From contig NZ_AUHI01000008.1 of assembly GCF_000423105.1 (NCBI RefSeq), positions 88,667 to 152,666 on the forward strand: DNA of 64,000 nucleotides, given 5' to 3'. Positions within the stretch are counted from its first letter, which is position 1; every line of letters starts with the position of its first letter. Source of the stretch: Halalkalibacillus halophilus DSM 18494 (GTDB lineage Bacteria; Bacillota; Bacilli; Bacillales; Alkalibacillaceae). Both the position numbers and the translations under genes were made by a program. The notes under the pieces were generated by a model, which saw only the letters and a list, made by a program, of their open reading frames with translations, did no database searches and had not been told where the DNA came from. Shown one piece after another: positions 32,774 through 42,288 of the stretch.

Positions 32774-33655
32774 ATGATTATTCATGTTGACAATGTTAAG
32801 AAAAAGTATAAGAAGGAATGGGTTTTAAAAGGTATTAATATGAAGGTGGAAGAACCTAACATCATAGCGTTAGTCGGGCCAAACGGTTCAGGGAAAACCA
32901 CCCTTCTCAATTGCATGACAAATATTCTAAAACTCGATGAAGGATCGATTACATTACTAGATCAACCACATACCGATACATCCATTTTCAAGGAAGTCTC
33001 TTATTTGCAAGACAACCGAATCTTATATGGTCATTTAACTGCTTATGATCACTTAAAGTTCATTTGTGATGTCCAGAAAATTCCTTATAAGAAGATTAAG
33101 GAAGTGACAGATCGGGTGGGCATGTCCAGTTATGTAAAAAGGCGCGTCCAGAACTTTTCACTAGGGATGAAGCAACACCTATTACTCGCAATGGCAATCA
33201 TCAATCAACCCAAAATCTTATTAATGGATGAGCCGTTAAACGGTTTAGATCCTACAAGTGCGATTAATATGAGAGAAATATTGCTTCAATTATATGAGGA
33301 AGGCACGACGATTTTTGTTTCTTCTCATAACTTAGATGAGATTGATCGGCTCACGCATAATATCCATTTCATGAAAGACGGAGCTTTGTTAAAAGAATCG
33401 TTAAAAGATATGGATTCAGTTACGTATTCTATCAAAACAAATGACGATGATCAGGCTAACCTTTTGCTCAAAGAGAACGCCTTTGACGTCCAACTGCAAA
33501 AGAATCGAGGAATCACCTTTTCTGAACGTGATGTCTCGCTTCAGCATGTCATGAAGCTCTTGCATGATCACGATTTTACGATTATTTCGGTTGATAACAA
33601 GGTTGAAGGAGCGGAAAAAAGATACCGAGAGTTGTTTGAAGAGGGATCTGTATGA
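32774..33655 (+). CDS. ABC transporter ATP-binding protein
   Basis: A 293-residue ATPase. Walker A is VGPNGSGKTTLLN, the signature is a slightly divergent NFSLGMKQHLLLA, and Walker B is ILLMDEPLNGLDP, with the switch His in SSHNLDE. The C-terminal 80 residues are the usual DrrA/BcrA-like accessory domain. It energises the two ABC-2 permeases flanking it. Its stop overlaps the start of the second permease by four bases (ATGA). No sensor kinase or response regulator lies next to it, unlike bacitracin-type exporters. Confidence 0.9.
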   Translation: MIIHVDNVKKKYKKEWVLKGINMKVEEPNIIALVGPNGSGKTTLLNCMTNILKLDEGSITLLDQPHTDTSIFKEVSYLQDNRILYGHLTAYDHLKFICDVQKIPYKKIKEVTDRVGMSSYVKRRVQNFSLGMKQHLLLAMAIINQPKILLMDEPLNGLDPTSAINMREILLQLYEEGTTIFVSSHNLDEIDRLTHNIHFMKDGALLKESLKDMDSVTYSIKTNDDDQANLLLKENAFDVQLQKNRGITFSERDVSLQHVMKLLHDHDFTIISVDNKVEGAEKRYRELFEEGSV

Positions 33656-34785
33656 GGTTATTAATATTTGAGTTGAAGAAAATCCTATTGACGAAAAAGT
33701 TCATAGCCATTTGTCTGTTAATCATCGCCGGGATCACGTTTTTATTTTTTCGAAACTATATTTCTCAAGACTTTGCTCATGGTCAAATCGCAGCTGAGTA
33801 CAATGAATATGTAAACGTTCATGAACAAAGAGCCAATTACTATGAAGCCATCATGGAGAACCCAAGTGATGACATACTAGGAGATTTAGAGCAACTAGAA
33901 GAACAGCAAGAATTAAATGAAACAGCCTTAGAGACTTCCAATCAATTACTCAGTCAACTCGACACAAGTGAGTGGCAAGAACGCCTACAATTAGAAAATC
34001 AATATTATCAAGAAGTTGAAGAATACAAATACGCAAACGGTGATCATCCACTCACGTTTGAAGAAATCAATCGATCCAGGGCTTTAAACACAAAATTACT
34101 CGATGAAGATATTGCTCCCCAGTACGCCAATTACAGCATAGCGACACCCAATTTTATGATGCAAGTCATGCAGATTTTTATCACTTTTACAGCCATTGCC
34201 TTAATCCTTTTATTTATTGCAGACATATTAACCCGGGAGTTTGAAGAAGGGTCCATCCACTTCTTAATTACCCAACCCATTAAACGCCACACCATCGTCT
34301 TAAATAAATTTATTGGAGGCGTCGTGATTTATGCAATTGTCATACTGCTCGTCACGATTACGCCCTATACACTTGGTCTGATCTTTGGAAATCCAGGAAC
34401 CTTTTCCTATCCCGTTGTTGTAGAAAATAATGGCGTAATTGACTTCATTACCATTCAACACTATTTAATGACATCAACCATATTAATCACAGTCTTCAGC
34501 GTGTTTTGTATAACCTTGTATTTATTTTATAGCTTAATCTTCAGACAAACTCTAATAGCTTTATTCGCTTTTATGGCCACTATGTTAGTCGGATACTTGA
34601 TTAATACACTTACTGCCGGAACGTTTTGGGCATGGGTTAATCCGCTTCAGAACATGTTACCAGAACAGATGATATTGGTTCAAAATAGCCATGAGTGGTA
34701 CATGGCAATACCGGTGACATTGGTGGTTATTGTGGTTCTACATGTTGTTATGGTCGGTAGGGTTAGACGGTTGAAGGTTGGTTAG
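33652..34785 (+). CDS. ABC-2 type permease, second subunit
   Basis: A 377-residue membrane protein with the same design as the first permease: a helix at the N-terminus (KFIAICLLIIAGITFLFF), a Glu/Gln-rich outer region of about 130 residues, then about five helices and a cytoplasmic EFEEGSIHFLITQPIKRHT. The two permeases are distant paralogues and should form a heterodimer with the ATPase. Coupled to the ATPase gene by ATGA. The operon closes with a clear terminator. Confidence 0.82.
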   Translation: MRLLIFELKKILLTKKFIAICLLIIAGITFLFFRNYISQDFAHGQIAAEYNEYVNVHEQRANYYEAIMENPSDDILGDLEQLEEQQELNETALETSNQLLSQLDTSEWQERLQLENQYYQEVEEYKYANGDHPLTFEEINRSRALNTKLLDEDIAPQYANYSIATPNFMMQVMQIFITFTAIALILLFIADILTREFEEGSIHFLITQPIKRHTIVLNKFIGGVVIYAIVILLVTITPYTLGLIFGNPGTFSYPVVVENNGVIDFITIQHYLMTSTILITVFSVFCITLYLFYSLIFRQTLIALFAFMATMLVGYLINTLTAGTFWAWVNPLQNMLPEQMILVQNSHEWYMAIPVTLVVIVVLHVVMVGRVRRLKVG

Positions 34786-34827
34786 GATCGGGTGCGGGAA
34801 AAGAATTCAGAGCATTCCCGTTTCATA

Positions 34828-34856
34828 GGTGGTGAGAAACTATTAGTCTCACCACC
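34828..34856 (+). terminator. Terminator of the ABC-2 operon
   Basis: A 10-bp perfect stem GGTGGTGAGA / TCTCACCACC with a 9-base loop, followed by a short T stretch. Confidence 0.7.
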
Positions 34857-34928
34857 ATTTGGAAACATGAACAAATTCTTGTAGTATGTTACCTTAGTAG
34901 GAACATGTTTACATATAAGAAGGATAAA

Positions 34929-35174
34929 ATGTCTACTGAAAAAAGATCAAATGTAAGTAGTTTAGGATTAGCTTCATTCATACTCGGCATTATGTCACTA
35001 GGACTTCTTATGCCCAGCTCTTTTTTTGCTACAGCCATTGGGTTAATAGCCGTAGTTTTAGGGGTTGTTAGCTTAGTTATCTCAAAAGAGGTTAATAAAG
35101 TTTTCCCTTCTATTGGGTTAATAACTGGATTGGTAGCGCCTGTAATTCTGTTAGTTTTATTTATAAATTTCTAG
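34929..35174 (+). CDS. Small membrane protein, DUF4190-like
   Basis: An 81-residue protein with three hydrophobic segments: LGLASFILGIMSLGLLMP, IGLIAVVLGVVSLVI and IGLITGLVAPVILLVLFI. The repeated G-x-x-S/V-x-G-x pattern is typical of DUF4190-type proteins, whose function is unknown. The ATG at 34929 follows AGAAGGA; an upstream in-frame ATG at 34905 has no site. It stands alone. Confidence 0.65.
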   Translation: MSTEKRSNVSSLGLASFILGIMSLGLLMPSSFFATAIGLIAVVLGVVSLVISKEVNKVFPSIGLITGLVAPVILLVLFINF

Positions 35175-35255
35175 TGATAAAAACTATAAAAGGGAAGGGT
35201 GAGCATGTGCCTTCAATGGTTATGAATATACACACCAACCCAAAGGCGGATCCTA

Positions 35256-35786
35256 TTAGCTACTCGGGAGCAAAGAGTACACATATGTATCATATGCCTT
35301 TCCGTCTTGATACATATAATTTTTAAGAAGACCCTCCTTTTGAAACCCCACTTTAGAAAGCAGGTGATTAGAAGCTGTGTTTTCTTTAAATACAATAGCT
35401 CCAACACGGGTAAGCCCTAATTCCTCAAAGCCAAAGTGTATTACCTTTAACAAGGCCTCAGATGTATATCCTTTTCTCCACTGATCAGGGTGAATCTCAT
35501 AACCAATCTCTGCTCGCCTATGTTTAGGCGTCCACGCATTGAAACCGATTGTTCCTATTATTCCAGGACTCCCTTTTCTTTCGATTCCCCAGCGTATTCC
35601 CCTCTTTTCTTTGTAACTTCTTTCGAAGAAATCCACGATCGCTTCTGCTTGGTCTATACTTTCTAACATTTCTTGTCCATAATATTTCGTTACTTTATGA
35701 TTAGAAAAGCAAGCGAATATACCTTCTGCATCGTTTTTTGTAATTTCTCTTAGTAATAATCTATCAGTTTCTAACGTAGGAATCAT
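35256..35786 (-). CDS. GNAT N-acetyltransferase, RimJ/RimL type
   Basis: A 176-residue acetyltransferase. LETDRLLLREITKNDAEGIF opens the fold, IGYEIHPDQWRKGYTSEALL is the acetyl-CoA loop and VFKENTASNHLLSKVGFQKE the closing segment. It is a paralogue in class, though not close in sequence, to the acetyltransferase at 22.9 kb. Ribosomal-protein or small-molecule acetylation cannot be distinguished. The start lies after a moderate AAGGGTGG site. Single gene. Confidence 0.82.
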   Translation of the reverse strand: MIPTLETDRLLLREITKNDAEGIFACFSNHKVTKYYGQEMLESIDQAEAIVDFFERSYKEKRGIRWGIERKGSPGIIGTIGFNAWTPKHRRAEIGYEIHPDQWRKGYTSEALLKVIHFGFEELGLTRVGAIVFKENTASNHLLSKVGFQKEGLLKNYMYQDGKAYDTYVYSLLPSS

Positions 35787-35866
35787 AATATTTCCACCCT
35801 TATAGGTTGTTTTGTAAAAATTGATGCCACTTATGCAACTTTTACAATAGTTACCCCGTTAATATA

Positions 35867-36199
35867 CTAAATTTCTTTACCATGACTTATCAAATATTCT
35901 TCTAAATTTGGAGTCTGATTATATTTAATCGCGGCCTGCTCATCCTTTTTAATAATGGCTTCAGTTAAATCTATACCATTTAAGCTAGCAATCGCCACTG
36001 TGTAATGAATAACGTCAACTAACTCTTTCTCTAAAGAAGCAGTGTTTGAAGTTTCTTTTCGACCTTCTAGCTGGTTAAGAACCTCTGCGACCTCGCCAAT
36101 TTCTTCTACAAGTTTCATAAACAGAGCCGATGAAGATCTACCTTCTTTATACTTTAGTTTTAAATAGCTTTGTAAATCATGGAATGATAATTGCTTCAT
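35867..36199 (-). CDS. MazG-like nucleotide pyrophosphohydrolase
   Basis: A 110-residue all-helical protein. The metal-binding pattern KLVEEIGEVAEVLNQL (E-E-x-x-E type) is followed by LEKELVDVIHYTVAIAS (E-x-x-x-D), the MazG/dUTPase-like arrangement. It probably hydrolyses a non-canonical or excess nucleoside triphosphate in the cytoplasm; the substrate is unknown. Single-domain length is usual for Bacillus MazG-like proteins. It heads a run of small leftward genes but has no clear operon partner. Confidence 0.8.
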   Translation of the reverse strand: MKQLSFHDLQSYLKLKYKEGRSSSALFMKLVEEIGEVAEVLNQLEGRKETSNTASLEKELVDVIHYTVAIASLNGIDLTEAIIKKDEQAAIKYNQTPNLEEYLISHGKEI

Positions 36200-36243
36200 A
36201 TGTATTCTCCGTTCTCTGTTTCTAGTAGTTTTTTATCTAATCG

Positions 36244-36738
36244 CTACAATTCACCTACTAGTTCTTCAACCTTCTTTAAAATAAAACCTTTATTAATATC
36301 ATCGTTGGAATCATCTTTAAAATTGATTTTCGAGAGTATTTGACCAAAATTCTCATATCTTAGTTTTTCTGACTCAGTTAAGTCATTAGTTTCCTTGAAA
36401 GGTTCAACCGGCTCGTATGTTTGCAAGTAAACTTGTAAATCGATCAGCGCAGTTAGTTCAGCTTGTGAAAGCATATTTGTTTCAGCGCCGACATTCATAC
36501 TTGTAATAAGCGCCCAAAATAAATCTTCCATTTTCGTTGTCACTAAAGTAGGGTTAGACCAATCATCCTCAGTTTGATCTGTAATCAATTCTTCTAATTG
36601 AGAGATATTCCTGTAAACATCAACAAGTACTCGCTCGTTGACATAACCTAACTTAGAATATCCCCACCACACCGTCCCTATGAGTAATACATTCAAAACC
36701 ATTGAGATTACAAGAAACATTTTTACTTTATCCCTCAA
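36244..36738 (-). CDS. Membrane-anchored protein of unknown function
   Basis: A 164-residue protein with one N-terminal membrane anchor (MFLVISMVLNVLLIGTVWWG) and a helical, mostly acidic extracytoplasmic domain (ISQLEELITDQTEDDWSNPT). No lipobox is present. I do not recognise the family. It shares its general plan, not its sequence, with the 162-residue protein at 42.5 kb. It lies leftward among other small envelope proteins. Confidence 0.6.
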   Translation of the reverse strand: MRDKVKMFLVISMVLNVLLIGTVWWGYSKLGYVNERVLVDVYRNISQLEELITDQTEDDWSNPTLVTTKMEDLFWALITSMNVGAETNMLSQAELTALIDLQVYLQTYEPVEPFKETNDLTESEKLRYENFGQILSKINFKDDSNDDINKGFILKKVEELVGEL

Positions 36739-36821
36739 AAAAATTCACCACCAGTTTCAAGTACTCGTATGCTCTTCTACTTACACAGTTTAGATTACAT
36801 TCTCGTTATTTAGGTCTTCCC

Positions 36822-37013
36822 TCACCTTTTTTTTCGTATGTTCATAAAGACTCTATTTAAAACACTGTATACTAAAGTGAAAGGCATCAATATCCAAATA
36901 GTAAACAAGACAACTGGATTATTTATATCAAGGAAGTTTAATCGAATTAAAAGAATCATACTAACACTAATAACTGCTGTAATGATGACTACATTGTCAA
37001 AGATTTTTTTCAT
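36822..37013 (-). CDS. Two-helix membrane protein, 63 residues
   Basis: Two hydrophobic spans (VVIITAVISVSMILLIRLNF and VLFTIWILMPFTLVYSVL) and a basic tail NIRKKR. It resembles the next gene upstream in length, in the N-F-x-x-x-N/D turn between spans and in the IW-x-L-x-P motif of span 2, so the pair looks like a tandem duplication. Function unknown. Confidence 0.55.
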   Translation of the reverse strand: MKKIFDNVVIITAVISVSMILLIRLNFLDINNPVVLFTIWILMPFTLVYSVLNRVFMNIRKKR

Positions 37014-37136
37014 TTGAACTTACTCCTATTTTTATATTACCGTTAAAACATTCTCTGGCTTATAAACGTAAATAGCATTCATTTGGACAATCTATAAACG
37101 ATTACAAAGCAATCAATATCAGTTTTACTAAGTATC

Positions 37137-37343
37137 TTAATAAGGTTTTTGATTCGCCTTTTTATGTCGTCTATATTTTATCTCTTTACGTACCGAATGT
37201 ATTATAAGTGTTGGTATCAATACCCAAATTGCGACGCCTAAGAATTGGAGGTCGGCTTCAAAGAAATTGAATGTCGCAAGACCTACGAGAACTGCACAAA
37301 TAATTATAATAAGAATAAAAATGCTGTCTAATGATAATTTCAT
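37137..37343 (-). CDS. Two-helix membrane protein, 68 residues
   Basis: Spans SIFILIIIICAVLVGLATF and FLGVAIWVLIPTLIIHSV are followed by a strongly basic tail (KYRRHKKANQK). It is a paralogue of the gene at 36.8 kb: the shared features are NFF/NFL after the first span and IW-x-L-x-P in the second. The start ATG has GGAGGG about 6 bases upstream. Function unknown; the positive tail should face the cytoplasm. Confidence 0.55.
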   Translation of the reverse strand: MKLSLDSIFILIIIICAVLVGLATFNFFEADLQFLGVAIWVLIPTLIIHSVRKEIKYRRHKKANQKPY

Positions 37344-37420
37344 CCGAACCCTCCAAATAAAATAGTTTTACTGCAAACAAGCAATCTAAAGTTAGTTAGC
37401 AATTAAAGCAATTTATAATC

Positions 37421-37810
37421 TTATCTTATTTTATCGAAGTAATCTAAGCTCTTAAAGTTCACCTCAGTATTTAACCCCCGTATTACCGAGTTAAACTCCC
37501 CAAGACCCAACGGACCTGTTACCTCTTCATCCTGAATTTTTATAATCCAGTAACGATATTCGCCTTCATTCAGTTGCTGCTTTGCGAAAAGATGAGTGTC
37601 ATCCCAATCTAATTCAACTACCTTTGAAGGTACGATGTTTGTTGCTGGAAACTCCTTTTCTCCTATTGGTACAGAAATCCCTATGTTCTGAGGGTTCGAC
37701 CTCACCAATTGAAGCTCGCCTGGTAAATCAATGGTATAATCATTAACCCCAGGACAACCTGCGAGAAATATGGAGAAACATATTAGTATTATGCTTAAGC
37801 GTTTTATCAA
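37421..37810 (-). CDS. DUF3997-like lipoprotein
   Basis: A 129-residue lipoprotein. The signal RLSIILICFSIFLAGC has lipobox LAGC with cleavage before Cys19. The mature part DYTIDLPGELQLVRSNPQNI, then VELDWDDTHLFAKQQL, YWIIKIQDEEVTGPLGLGEF matches the pattern I associate with DUF3997 (a short beta protein on the cell surface). Function unknown. The start follows AGGAAG. It lies downstream of the helicase gene behind a hairpin, so probably has separate expression. Confidence 0.72.
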   Translation of the reverse strand: MIKRLSIILICFSIFLAGCPGVNDYTIDLPGELQLVRSNPQNIGISVPIGEKEFPATNIVPSKVVELDWDDTHLFAKQQLNEGEYRYWIIKIQDEEVTGPLGLGEFNSVIRGLNTEVNFKSLDYFDKIR

Positions 37811-37853
37811 ATGTACTTCCTCCGATTAGGACTTTTAGTGACCGATATAAATA

Positions 37854-37885
37854 GTTACTCATTAGATCAATCACTAATGAGTAAC
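37854..37885. terminator. Hairpin after the PLD-helicase gene
   Basis: A 12-bp perfect stem GTTACTCATTAG with its complement around 8 bases. The U tract on the minus strand is weak (TATTTATA), so termination is likely but not certain. Confidence 0.6.
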
Positions 37886-37910
37886 TTCTTCATTGTTGGA
37901 CCATTCACCT

Positions 37911-40811
37911 TTAATCCTTAGTAATATATTTAAATAGTTTGTAGTCAACAGGGTTTTCTAGCACCATATCCATATGAACAACAGGAATCTCCTTACCATT
38001 CTTATCATTCATCGTAGCTTCTACTGCTGTGTCTTTCTCTGGTAGGGCTTTTCCTAGATAGTAAAAGTCTTTGCCTTCATCATCATCTTTTTTTATAAAA
38101 ATATGTAGATCAATATCCTTATTCTCAGCTTCAATAATATTCTGGACCTCGTGAGACCTTAACGAACGATTACTTCTGGTATACCATCTTAATAAGTCTG
38201 GACTCATCAGTTCGTCCCCGTAATCTACACTCGATTCTACATCATCTTGCTTGTGATAAGTGATAAAAATAGGACAAGTTCCGTGCTTAATCTTATAACC
38301 ATACATAGTCGAACTTTCGTCGTTACCCCAATTTAATAGTTTACAGGCATCTTTTCTCGAGTATTTTTCGTACAAAGTAAATGGTTGATTCTGAGTGTAT
38401 TTATTAGCCTTTTCTTTAGCAGTATGAATAACATCGATCACTAGTACCTTAAAGAAATCATTATTGGCTACTGCTTGGGCAAAGTTATCATTTAATTTAT
38501 AGTGACCATTACTAATCGAAATAAACGATTTGTTTCCAAATTTCTTCGAATCTGTTTGCGTATAAAATGACAAGGAGAGGAGGTTTTCAACTGAATTTAA
38601 TGTTCCCTCATCTATATTACAACCCAGATCACTCAGCTCAGCCTCATATTCTCTTTTGGACATATCACCATTATTAATAAGCTGCTCCAATAATTCAATC
38701 TCATGCAACCTTTTGCCTTGCAAGATTTCTTTTGATAACATGGTTAGAATTTTATATTCTTCCTGGCTAATAGAAGGAAGATCTTTTTCCCCAACTTTGA
38801 ATAAGAATTCATAGCAGTTATCATATTTTTCAGCAATGACAGTAGGATCTATAGAGTTATTTCTTAGAAAGTCATAAAAGAATGGTACTCTTCCTATCTT
38901 ATTTTTTAATTGCTTAAACTCTTCTCTTAACATTTTTGCTTTGGAAAGGTTCTCACTATCGATTGATTGGTATATTCTTTTCTTAGCGATCTCTTCAAAG
39001 TTGATCGTCGAAACACCATTAAGATAACTAGTATCAACCGTTTTCCGACGAATATTGTCTTTATTTTGAGAGTGATCACCTGAAAGCGCTACAGGGATCA
39101 GATAATTCTTTTTATAGTTTCCAATAAAATCAATCACAGTGACAAACTCTTTAGAATCGTGTTTCCGTAATCCCCTTCCAAGTTGCTGCACAAAAATGAT
39201 GCTCGATTCTGTTTGCCTTAGCATGACGACTTGATTAATACTCGGTATATCTATACCTTCATTGAAGATATCTACAGTTAGAATATAATCTAGCTCATCA
39301 TTCTCTAATCTTTGTACGCATTCTGATCTAAAGTCTTGTGAATGATCACCCGTTAATGCTACCGTCTTTAAGCCATGTGAATTTAAAGACTCGGATAATT
39401 TTTCTGCTTCATCTTTTCTACTACAAAACATCAGTCCCCTAATAGATTGACCGGAATATCCATAGTATTTCACCTTATCCAATATGTGTTCTACTCTTTC
39501 CTTGTTCACTAGCTTTGATAGCGTACTCGTTTCATCTACTGTTGCTCCACCTATTTCATAATCAGTGACCCCAAAGTAGTGAAATGGACATAACATATCT
39601 TCCTCTAGAGCCTCTTGTAACCTAATCTCATACGCAATGTTGTAATCAAACAATTCGTATATATTAAAATCATCTGTTCTCTCAGGTGTTGCCGTCATTC
39701 CCATAAAAAACTCTGGATTAAAATGATCAATAACCTTCTGGTAAGACTGAGCCCCTGCTTTATGAACTTCATCGATAATAATATAGTCAAAAGCATCCGC
39801 ATTGATTTGGCTTAACGTTTCATCTTTAGAGATGGTTTGAATCGTCGCAAATAAATATTTAGCATTCAGATCTTTGTTACTTCCTGTTAAAAAACCAAAC
39901 TCGCTTTCGATTCCTCCAAGTACTTGCATGTAGTCACGTTTAGCTTTATGTAGTATTTGTTCCCGGTGAACGATGAACAACATTCTCTTAGGGTTAAAAC
40001 GTCTGACATCGAAAGCAGATAGATACGTTTTTCCTGTCCCTGTAGCTGAAACTACAAGCCCTTTATCGTGTCCCTCATCTCTTACTGCTTGAATCTCACT
40101 AAGTGCCGCTTCTTGCATCTTATTTGGTTTAATGTTGAGTGAATCTTCGAGGGAATTGATTTTATATTGCTCTGGTATTTCCACAACATTTTCTATGTAT
40201 TCTCTAGGTTCTAATGGTTTGTATACAGATTCATAATAACTAATCCATTCATCTGTAAGAGGTTGTGAAGAATTCCAAACTTCTTGGAACTGTCTTTTGA
40301 AATGATGAATAACCTCTCCATTATTATGGGAGGTTAACTTGATATTCCACTCATGATTTACCTTCAAGGCATGGGCTGTAAGGTTAGAGCTCCCTACAAT
40401 CAATGAATGATAAGAATCGTGTTCAAATATGTAACCTTTCGAATGAAAACCTTCGATTGACGTCATTCTTACTTCTACATTTGTGATTTTTAATAACTCT
40501 CTAAACACCTTAGGTTGGTTAAAGTTTAAAAACGTAGAAGTTAATATTTTCCCTTTAATTCCTCTTCTTTTTAAATCTAGTAGAATCGCCTTTAGTGTCG
40601 CAAGTCCACTCTCTGTGATAAAGGCAACGGAAAAGATAAACGTATTGCACCGTTCGAGCTCCTCGAGAAAGGTAGATAAAACATTTTCACTCTTATTTCT
40701 GTTGTTTACTAATAGCTGAGGTTCGTATTTTCCAGTACTTTTCGTATGATGATCTATAAAACCCTTCCTTAAAGAGTTTTCAAGGTCATTTACTAATAAG
40801 TTGTTATTCAA
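37911..40811 (-). CDS. PLD-nuclease / SF2 helicase / DUF3427 protein
   Basis: A 966-residue multidomain protein. Residues 35-150 form a phospholipase-D nuclease domain with HSK at 123-125 and GSSNLT at 140-145, a single HKD motif, so a dimer is needed for catalysis. Residues 225-600 are a superfamily 2 helicase: Walker A SATGTGKT (255-262), IIIDEVHKAG, GMTATPERTD, QQLGRGLRKHD. The rest is a DUF3427-type region. The architecture is widespread and suspected in DNA restriction or repair. The start lies 30 bp after the Nudix gene, which forms an operon with it. A defence role is inferred, not shown. Confidence 0.83.
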   Translation of the reverse strand: MNNNLLVNDLENSLRKGFIDHHTKSTGKYEPQLLVNNRNKSENVLSTFLEELERCNTFIFSVAFITESGLATLKAILLDLKRRGIKGKILTSTFLNFNQPKVFRELLKITNVEVRMTSIEGFHSKGYIFEHDSYHSLIVGSSNLTAHALKVNHEWNIKLTSHNNGEVIHHFKRQFQEVWNSSQPLTDEWISYYESVYKPLEPREYIENVVEIPEQYKINSLEDSLNIKPNKMQEAALSEIQAVRDEGHDKGLVVSATGTGKTYLSAFDVRRFNPKRMLFIVHREQILHKAKRDYMQVLGGIESEFGFLTGSNKDLNAKYLFATIQTISKDETLSQINADAFDYIIIDEVHKAGAQSYQKVIDHFNPEFFMGMTATPERTDDFNIYELFDYNIAYEIRLQEALEEDMLCPFHYFGVTDYEIGGATVDETSTLSKLVNKERVEHILDKVKYYGYSGQSIRGLMFCSRKDEAEKLSESLNSHGLKTVALTGDHSQDFRSECVQRLENDELDYILTVDIFNEGIDIPSINQVVMLRQTESSIIFVQQLGRGLRKHDSKEFVTVIDFIGNYKKNYLIPVALSGDHSQNKDNIRRKTVDTSYLNGVSTINFEEIAKKRIYQSIDSENLSKAKMLREEFKQLKNKIGRVPFFYDFLRNNSIDPTVIAEKYDNCYEFLFKVGEKDLPSISQEEYKILTMLSKEILQGKRLHEIELLEQLINNGDMSKREYEAELSDLGCNIDEGTLNSVENLLSLSFYTQTDSKKFGNKSFISISNGHYKLNDNFAQAVANNDFFKVLVIDVIHTAKEKANKYTQNQPFTLYEKYSRKDACKLLNWGNDESSTMYGYKIKHGTCPIFITYHKQDDVESSVDYGDELMSPDLLRWYTRSNRSLRSHEVQNIIEAENKDIDLHIFIKKDDDEGKDFYYLGKALPEKDTAVEATMNDKNGKEIPVVHMDMVLENPVDYKLFKYITKD

Positions 40812-40841
40812 GTTAATCTACCTCCTCTTTGAAGAATGTTC

Positions 40842-41243
40842 TTATTTAACTGCTGCATCCTTTTCTATCTTTTCGATAGCTGGAATGTCTGCTGGAGCCC
40901 AATCTAAGTTAGAAAGTTCTGAAGGTGCAAGCCATTCCATTTTCTCATGCTCTGTCAGAACAGGTTCACCATCAATCAAATCACAATAATAAGTAGTCAA
41001 ATGAACAATACCAAAATCATATTCATAAACCGTGTGCTCGACCTGATCACCTACACTAACACTACATTTAAATTCCTCGTTAATTTCTCGTACAAGAGCT
41101 TCATTGGCCGTCTCGTTTTTTTCGACCTTACCTCCTGGGAACTCCCACTTAAGCGGTAAGGTGGTATTGGAAGCTCTTTGTGCGCATAGGACTTTTCCGT
41201 TTTTAATGATCACTGCGCCAACTACGTGGATGTCTTTTTTCAT
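40842..41243 (-). CDS. Nudix hydrolase, MutT-like
   Basis: A 133-residue (deoxy)nucleoside triphosphate pyrophosphohydrolase. The Nudix box is GGKVEKNETANEALVREINE followed by EF, matching G-x5-E-x7-R-E-x-x-E-E. KWEFPGG before it and YYCDLIDGEP after it fit the MutT/NudG subtype. It may sanitise damaged nucleotides such as 8-oxo-dGTP or hydroxylated dCTP. It is the first gene of a two-gene unit with the PLD-helicase, a pairing I recall from other bacteria. The start ATG has a weak GGGGGC site. Confidence 0.85.
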   Translation of the reverse strand: MKKDIHVVGAVIIKNGKVLCAQRASNTTLPLKWEFPGGKVEKNETANEALVREINEEFKCSVSVGDQVEHTVYEYDFGIVHLTTYYCDLIDGEPVLTEHEKMEWLAPSELSNLDWAPADIPAIEKIEKDAAVK

Positions 41244-41390
41244 GGGGGCCTCCTAGTTATAATCTATACAATATGCTTCTATTCTATACAATTAAGATCG
41301 GTAAAAAAAGGAATATTTTTAAACGCTACCTTATAATTTAGGGCCAATCTAATAACCGAAGTAAACGAGAATGATTAATTCACTCCCACG

Positions 41391-42224
41391 TTATGACTTC
41401 GGTTTTCCTTCTCCAAAAGAATCAATCAACTGCGTAGCAGCCAAAGCACTAAACGGTAACGTAACATGATGCTTAATTCCTTGCTGGTTAACAGCCGTTA
41501 AATCATTCAACAGAATTTTCAAGGTAGCATCTGCCGTCCACTCTGACACGTCACTCCAATTTCTAACTACCCAGCTATCACCTGTGCTGACTTGTAACAG
41601 GTTCAGTAACTCGTCTTGAGGTAAATTGAAGTGCTCCGCTAATTTAAGGCCTTCTGCCACGGCATTGACATTGACTCCTAGAATAAGATTGTTAATTAAT
41701 TTAGCGATCTGGCTATTGCCTGTTTCGTTTCCGTAGTAAAAAATATTAGAACCCATTGCGTCAAAATAAGGACGACAAGACGTCACGATGTTTTCAGATC
41801 CTGAGACCATAATAGACAACGTACCCGCTTCCGCTCCAGCAACGCCTCCACTCACCCCAGCATCAATTAAATTCATGTCACTTTCGTCTTCTACTTTTTG
41901 GTTTAATTGTTTCATCGTATCTGGATCCAGTGTGCTCATACATATAACCGTTTTACCTTTCGAGTCTCCAGTCATCAGACCGTCTGAGCCAAAAATGACA
42001 TCTACATTCTGATCATAGTCACGTACCATCGAAATAATCGCTTCATCCGCTTGCTCGGCAACTTCTTTTAATGTCTCTACCATTGTAAGCCCTGCTGCTT
42101 CCGCTTTTTCATAAACACCTTTAAAAGCGTCATAACCGATCACTTCAAATCCAGCTTTCTTTAAATTAACAGCCATCGGAAAACCGACTGCTCCTAACCC
42201 TACGAAACCAATTTTCTTACTCAA
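41391..42224 (-). CDS. NAD(P)-dependent beta-hydroxyacid dehydrogenase (HIBADH family)
   Basis: A 277-residue oxidoreductase. IGFVGLGAVGFPMAVNLKKA is the Rossmann and family signature, DAGVSGGVAGAEAGTLSIMV is the substrate loop, and GNSQIAKLINNLILGVNV contains the catalytic Lys. Possible substrates are 3-hydroxyisobutyrate or tartronate semialdehyde. It starts at TTG 42224, eight bases after GGGAGG; the ATG above it meets a stop at once. The upstream region has an 18-spaced promoter, a perfect palindrome and a CcpA-like site, all partly repeated at the decayed copy near 46.4 kb. Confidence 0.85.
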   Translation of the reverse strand: MSKKIGFVGLGAVGFPMAVNLKKAGFEVIGYDAFKGVYEKAEAAGLTMVETLKEVAEQADEAIISMVRDYDQNVDVIFGSDGLMTGDSKGKTVICMSTLDPDTMKQLNQKVEDESDMNLIDAGVSGGVAGAEAGTLSIMVSGSENIVTSCRPYFDAMGSNIFYYGNETGNSQIAKLINNLILGVNVNAVAEGLKLAEHFNLPQDELLNLLQVSTGDSWVVRNWSDVSEWTADATLKILLNDLTAVNQQGIKHHVTLPFSALAATQLIDSFGEGKPKS

Positions 42225-42288
42225 TGGTCATGCCTCCCATAATGATATAATGTATTCTCTTGTATACTACTATCTCAATATCATTGAT

